The notes beneath the pieces are model-generated. The model did no database searches. It saw only the letters and a program-made list of their open reading frames with translations, and was not told the DNA's origin. Below are positions 3,751-7,905 of a stretch of DNA of 7,905 bases, in pieces. The stretch lies in the NCBI GenBank assembly GCA_937896665.1, contig CALBNS010000108.1:1-7905 (forward strand), in the 5' to 3' direction. The position numbers were made by a program, and so were the translations under genes. Origin of the DNA: an uncultured Clostridia bacterium (GTDB taxonomy: Bacteria > Bacillota > Clostridia > Lachnospirales > Lachnospiraceae). Position 1 is the first letter of the stretch. Each line of letters begins with the position of its first letter.

Positions 3751-6132
3751 CTAAAGCAGCTTTTCCAAAGCATTCATCGCGTCTTCAACTGAAGTATACA
3801 AACTCTGAATTCCGGCAGAGTCTATCACACTAAATTCATCCTTTGCTCTTAAATATTTGATTTTCCATTTTCCTGAATTGGCAGTTGATGTTAACTCGAT
3901 ATGGCAATCAATATCTTCCCATCCTTTTGCCTGATTATATTTTGCAGAAGCATTTGGAAGCTTATTTAATAAACAGAACAATGCATATGAATAATACTCT
4001 TCATTCCATCCATATAATCTTGTACTTCCCATAAGGAAAATATATTTTCCCTCAAAGCGTACAAATCTCTCACTCGCTCTGGCATCATTATACTTATGTA
4101 GTGAATCCATTATTTCTGGAACAGTAATAAAATATTTTCTCCAATCTGTTATACTTGCAGCATCTCTATCACAGATTTTTTGCAAACAATCAGCAATACT
4201 ATTCCGATCAAAAAGCTGATCATTTATCAGACTAAAAAGCATTTTACGTCTGTTTTGATACGTACCATTTTTCTCATTGCTCTGAATTCTTAACAAACGT
4301 TTCCAGCTAATATCTCTATCATTGTCAATCAAAAAGCTAGAGTTGCTACTATGGAACAATGTGTAATCGCCCTTGCATAAAAGTGCTCTCCTTAATACAT
4401 TAGCAATATTCCTATTTATTCCTACGTACTTTTCATTCTTTCCTATTACCGTAAATTCTCCAAAAATAGATGAGAATATACTACAGTATTTTTCAAAACT
4501 GTCTCTATAACTCTTATCTGTTGCAATATCCCAACTGTCTATGCTCGCTTTTTTAAATTCTTCATCTATACCAGATATTTCAAACAGGAAACCAATTTGT
4601 CCATTGAAGTACTTATTATCTTCAGCATCAATAATCATCTTTTTCCACTCTGGACTTCTGAGAATCAGTTTTGCCTTAAGACATTCTTCATCAAAACAAT
4701 CCCCATCGAATCCATGACCACTTCTATCGGTTAATCTATCCAGATAAGTTAATATCTCTCCGCTCTCAGGTAGCATCTTACGAATACCTTTGCTAATGGC
4801 ACGAACATAATCATCACCACCATTATAATTAGTTTCACGGCTAAGAGTCATAACCACTCTCATCCAGTCGACTAATTTTTCTCTAAATACATCTGGCGAA
4901 GAAATCAAATCTTTATTTTGAATTATAAATCCTAAATATGCATCAGCTTGTATTCTGGTAGAATATGAAATTCCTGTCTTATTATCCATTTTTTCAGTAT
5001 CGTTATTTTCAATAACCCACTTAAAAAGAATCTTTTCATCAAAATACTTATTTCCTTGGGCAAATAATAACTGATTCTTTCCTGATGTAATCAAATCAAA
5101 AAGTTCGAATATTTTCACAAAAGAGTCAGCGACCTTATGTCCGTCCCATCTATCATTAAATCCCTGGAATCTATTTATGAAATCAAGATGAGAGTATCCA
5201 ATTACCTCTCTTATTTCTGCTCTGACCGGGTCACGTCCAGTTGCAGTCATATATGCAGCATACTCATTTACCATAAAGTTCGTAAAGAAATTCATGATTT
5301 TTTCATCATATAGTTTTGTAGGATTATCCTTAACAAATTCCCAAAATACCTCTGACCATTCACCGTCAAGTTTAGCGATATAATCGTCCTTCGGAGTACT
5401 GATTTCATCAGTTATATATTTTGACAGCTTTGCCTTAAAGTTTTCATAATTGGTAAGATCTTTACCTCTTGCGTTTAATTTAATGTAGATGCTATCTCCG
5501 AGATTGTATTCTCCAAGATCAAGGAAATAGAAATAAATAATATAACTATCTTCATCATCATCTGTTAGTTTTTCAAAGAAATCATCATAATTTTCACCTT
5601 TTAATATCTCATGAATAGAATCAAGCATATTTAACATTGCTTTAATTGTAGGGTCATTAAGCCAAGAAGAACTGAACCAGTTGTTGTTTTTAATTTCATC
5701 ACTGACACTTTCTACCTCGGTTATTTTCTTTCCATCTCTAATAACTATCGTTTCATTAGTAAGACCTTTACAAAAATCTCTTGAAGTTGTTCTTGTTTCA
5801 TAAGTAAACTTCCTAATTCTTTTATTTGATCCCTTATCAAACTTTTTACCTAAAGCGAGCATCAAATATACGTGTATCAGATACAATGTTGTAAGTCTCT
5901 GTTGTCCATCTATAGGGATAAATGTATCTCCTTTAGTACTTCCGTATACAAAATTCAAATCCAAAGGTTCTTCATTCTTTAAAGCATCCTTTATACTGTT
6001 CAGAAAGTTTTTTCTAATATCGTTTACATTATCTTTATCTCTTCCCTGAGCATAATCTCTCTGAATTACTGGTATTTCTATCTTCTTTTCATCTAATAAT
6101 TCCCAGAATGTTATTCTCTCATTACCGTCCAT
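3751..6132 (-). CDS. DUF262 protein, GmrS-like, long C-terminal region
   Basis: The 793-residue protein has a complete DUF262 (ParB/sulfiredoxin-like) module. IPVIQRDYAQGR stands at 20-31, IDGQQRLTTLYLIH at 74-87 and KLNARGKDLTNYENFKAKL at 218-236. In GmrSD, SspE and related enzymes the DGQQR motif takes part in nucleotide hydrolysis, which controls or powers the nuclease. No DUF1524/HNH motif is visible in the remaining 550 residues; these are largely helical, with EDNKYFNGQIGFLFEISG at 504-521, which I have seen in other long DUF262 proteins. The protein probably works with the DUF262-DUF1524 protein encoded 12 bases upstream. AGGAGGAAG ends 6 bases before the ATG and supports this start. 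There is no membrane segment. The gene looks intact; its target is not predictable from the sequence. Confidence 0.9.
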   Translation of the reverse strand: MDGNERITFWELLDEKKIEIPVIQRDYAQGRDKDNVNDIRKNFLNSIKDALKNEEPLDLNFVYGSTKGDTFIPIDGQQRLTTLYLIHVYLMLALGKKFDKGSNKRIRKFTYETRTTSRDFCKGLTNETIVIRDGKKITEVESVSDEIKNNNWFSSSWLNDPTIKAMLNMLDSIHEILKGENYDDFFEKLTDDDEDSYIIYFYFLDLGEYNLGDSIYIKLNARGKDLTNYENFKAKLSKYITDEISTPKDDYIAKLDGEWSEVFWEFVKDNPTKLYDEKIMNFFTNFMVNEYAAYMTATGRDPVRAEIREVIGYSHLDFINRFQGFNDRWDGHKVADSFVKIFELFDLITSGKNQLLFAQGNKYFDEKILFKWVIENNDTEKMDNKTGISYSTRIQADAYLGFIIQNKDLISSPDVFREKLVDWMRVVMTLSRETNYNGGDDYVRAISKGIRKMLPESGEILTYLDRLTDRSGHGFDGDCFDEECLKAKLILRSPEWKKMIIDAEDNKYFNGQIGFLFEISGIDEEFKKASIDSWDIATDKSYRDSFEKYCSIFSSIFGEFTVIGKNEKYVGINRNIANVLRRALLCKGDYTLFHSSNSSFLIDNDRDISWKRLLRIQSNEKNGTYQNRRKMLFSLINDQLFDRNSIADCLQKICDRDAASITDWRKYFITVPEIMDSLHKYNDARASERFVRFEGKYIFLMGSTRLYGWNEEYYSYALFCLLNKLPNASAKYNQAKGWEDIDCHIELTSTANSGKWKIKYLRAKDEFSVIDSAGIQSLYTSVEDAMNALEKLL

Positions 6133-6144
6133 TTCATCTTCCTC

Positions 6145-7860
6145 CTACTGCTCTTTTTTAGTTCCAGACAGATAATAGAATATTTCATCAGCCATCTTGT
6201 CAAAATAATCTTTTCTGTCGTTTTTGTCCCACAAATACATTTGCGATACTGTCTTAGAATAGAACTTTAGAAAGACATTCTTTGTGCACAGAGGAATAAA
6301 ACTTTCCACCCCACTCTTTTCCAGAATCTTATTTCTCTTAACCGGGAAAATGTGATTTCTATATCCACGATTAATTTTCTGATCAAGTAATGTTAAGTTT
6401 GAGATTTCATTGATAGGCTTATCATCTATGCCAGTTTCACCAGAGAAGAAAGCAATTACAGAATTATACATTTCATCATATTCTGTGGCATGCTCGTCAT
6501 CATAATATTTATTGTTGCGAATATTCTCGGCATTTGCTTTCATTATTGCAACCTTTGGATCTGATGACACTCCTTCAATATAAGACCAGGCGCTATCCAA
6601 CCATTCCTCTCTTTCTTTTTTGTTTTGCGCTCTTTCAGTAGTAACTGAGTGAATGTGTTCAATATCCCATTTCTGTTTTTGATATGAATCAAACGGAAAT
6701 CTCGGATCAGAATCTGTATTATTTTGCATTGATATAACATTAAAGAGAAGCAGTATATTCCTAATGTTATCTTTATCAATTTTCTTATCAGAATAAGTTA
6801 ATGACTTAAGATACTCTTCAACAACATCCTTTGTAAATGAAAAATCAGCCTTATCTTTATCCTCAAAATTTATTTCATTTATGATTCTATCTTTTAATTT
6901 ACACACAAACTCAGACTTAGTATGTGTTCTATATAAATCACATAGTTCTTCAAAGTAAGTTTCTGTCTGATTCTCTTCTTTTGCCAAAAGCACGCCTATC
7001 AAATGGTACCACTCTCTGTTTTCATACCAATCAATAAACATATTATAATAGCGCTCAATCTTGCCCCAGAAGTTTTCTAATAATTCTGAATATGCTAAAG
7101 GTTTATCAGCTTTATCATTTTCATTTTCCAGATATTCCAATTCCCTACTGAAAATGATAAATGTATAGGTATCTTTATTCAGTTCTTCTTCATTTTCGAT
7201 ATAAAACTCAGGATTATTCTTAACACGGTCTTTCACAATATCTTTAGCCATTATTCTAAAGATTAGTTCCATATGAGTTTCTGACTTGCTGAATTTGCCA
7301 GATCCGGTAAGGAAACGCCAAAAATCATCTCTTTGAAGTTTTGCCTCCATGTTATCCCATGCAGTACTAATCTTTATCTGGCTTGCCTTTATTACATCAT
7401 CATTCTCACCCTTGTAATTATCTTGCTTAAGTAATAAAGCTTTTATTAGTTCTGCATTAGTAAGCTTTATCTTTCCCATATTGATATTAGTGAATATTAT
7501 TTCAGGCTTTATGTCACCTTTTACCTCATACCAGATAAATCTAGTATATGTTCTGATTTTCTCACGAATTTCCGCACCAATAGCCTTAAGATCATTTGCA
7601 TCTTCAAGCCACGCCTTTACGGTAAGATATGCATTTGTAATATGATAAGCATCTATATCATCTGAATTAATTTGAACATCATTATTTACATCTCCTAGTT
7701 CTTCCAGCCAGGCATGCATCTGCGGTTTGTTTTGGTAATTCATCTGAAATAACTTTGCTTTTTCTTTATAGAGCATTTTTTCAATACAAGTAAGAATAAT
7801 AAAAAGAGTGGTGAGTCTCTGCTGTCCATCAATTACAACCCAGCCCTTTTTATAATGGTA
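6145..7860 (-). CDS. DUF262 + DUF1524 (HNH-like) protein, 5' end disrupted
   Basis: The open frame has 571 residues. It opens with YHYKKGWVV, then IDGQQRLTTL (DGQQRLTT at 7830-7807). Counting from the first ATG (7776), TNINMGKIKLTNAELIKALL (96-115) is the second DUF262 signature. The C-terminal DUF1524 nuclease shows WDIEHIHS at 370-377, NLTLL at 460-464 and N469-RGYRN-x2-FPVKR to 481. This is the domain set of GmrSD, BrxU and SspE, which cut modified or foreign DNA. The IPxxQRxYxW segment that should precede DGQQR is missing: an in-frame TGA lies at 7861-7863. Translation from 7776 (543 residues) would lose the DGQQR motif, so the protein is probably inactive here. One extra A in the A-run at about 7849-7855 would switch to a frame open to the window edge, so a frameshift is an alternative. 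It ends 12 bases before the next DUF262 gene. Confidence 0.85.
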   Translation of the reverse strand, partial: YHYKKGWVVIDGQQRLTTLFIILTCIEKMLYKEKAKLFQMNYQNKPQMHAWLEELGDVNNDVQINSDDIDAYHITNAYLTVKAWLEDANDLKAIGAEIREKIRTYTRFIWYEVKGDIKPEIIFTNINMGKIKLTNAELIKALLLKQDNYKGENDDVIKASQIKISTAWDNMEAKLQRDDFWRFLTGSGKFSKSETHMELIFRIMAKDIVKDRVKNNPEFYIENEEELNKDTYTFIIFSRELEYLENENDKADKPLAYSELLENFWGKIERYYNMFIDWYENREWYHLIGVLLAKEENQTETYFEELCDLYRTHTKSEFVCKLKDRIINEINFEDKDKADFSFTKDVVEEYLKSLTYSDKKIDKDNIRNILLLFNVISMQNNTDSDPRFPFDSYQKQKWDIEHIHSVTTERAQNKKEREEWLDSAWSYIEGVSSDPKVAIMKANAENIRNNKYYDDEHATEYDEMYNSVIAFFSGETGIDDKPINEISNLTLLDQKINRGYRNHIFPVKRNKILEKSGVESFIPLCTKNVFLKFYSKTVSQMYLWDKNDRKDYFDKMADEIFYYLSGTKKEQ

Positions 7861-7905
7861 TCATAATTTAAGACACTTCTTGAGACATTTTTTAATGAAT
7901 CTGAT

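Noticed and set aside
6543..6779. 78-residue minus-strand frame inside the DUF262-DUF1524 gene
   Set aside because: It overlaps the DUF1524 catalytic region in another frame; its K/R/I-rich composition is a shadow.
7856..7905. Insertion-sequence terminal repeat at the right edge
   Set aside because: The segment contains two similar GACA-type blocks but only about 50 bases are visible. No partner repeat, target duplication or transposase sequence can be shown, so it is reported only as a possible breakpoint.

Overview
The window is AT-rich, with strong AGGAGG-type ribosome binding sites and short gene spacings. Together with the protein families present, this suggests a low-GC Bacillota genome, most likely a gut-type Clostridia/Lachnospiraceae; that placement is inference. 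Every gene that can be supported lies on the minus strand, so the window reads from right to left. It looks like a decaying defence or accessory island: intact small genes stand between relics of larger ones.

From the right edge, 7860-6145 encodes a DUF262 + DUF1524 (HNH-like) protein of the GmrSD/SspE/BrxU group. Its N-terminus is disrupted just before the DGQQRLTT motif. Twelve bases later a second, intact 793-residue DUF262 protein starts (6132-3751); it has no visible HNH domain. The two form a tandem DUF262 pair, a plausible type IV-like restriction or anti-phage module. A 22-bp inverted repeat (3691-3741) follows the second stop codon.

Next is the relic of a large superfamily 2 helicase. 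One piece carries a DECH box and a TATPERLD motif (3712-3557). A C-terminal DUF3427 piece (3504-3040) follows, and the middle of the protein is missing. Downstream and tightly packed are a MutT-like Nudix hydrolase (3035-2649), a YgjP-type zinc metallopeptidase (2635-2078), a 105-residue conserved-looking protein of unknown role (2076-1759) and the first 25 or so residues of an AlkZ/YcaQ-like protein (1750-1649) that soon runs into unrelated sequence. The gaps of 4, 13, 1 and 8 bases suggest one transcription unit.

The stretch from about 1250 to 1750 is a mosaic of gene ends with coding-like sequence on both strands and no intact gene. A short sigma-70 region 4-like ORF (1251-997) follows; it probably lacks its N-terminal half. 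The left end is a complete type II toxin-antitoxin operon: Phd/YefM-like antitoxin (837-550) and RelE/ParE-like toxin (557-237), with a good promoter upstream and a rho-independent terminator downstream. Positions 1-190 hold no gene I can support. No tRNA, rRNA, CRISPR array or complete insertion sequence was seen.
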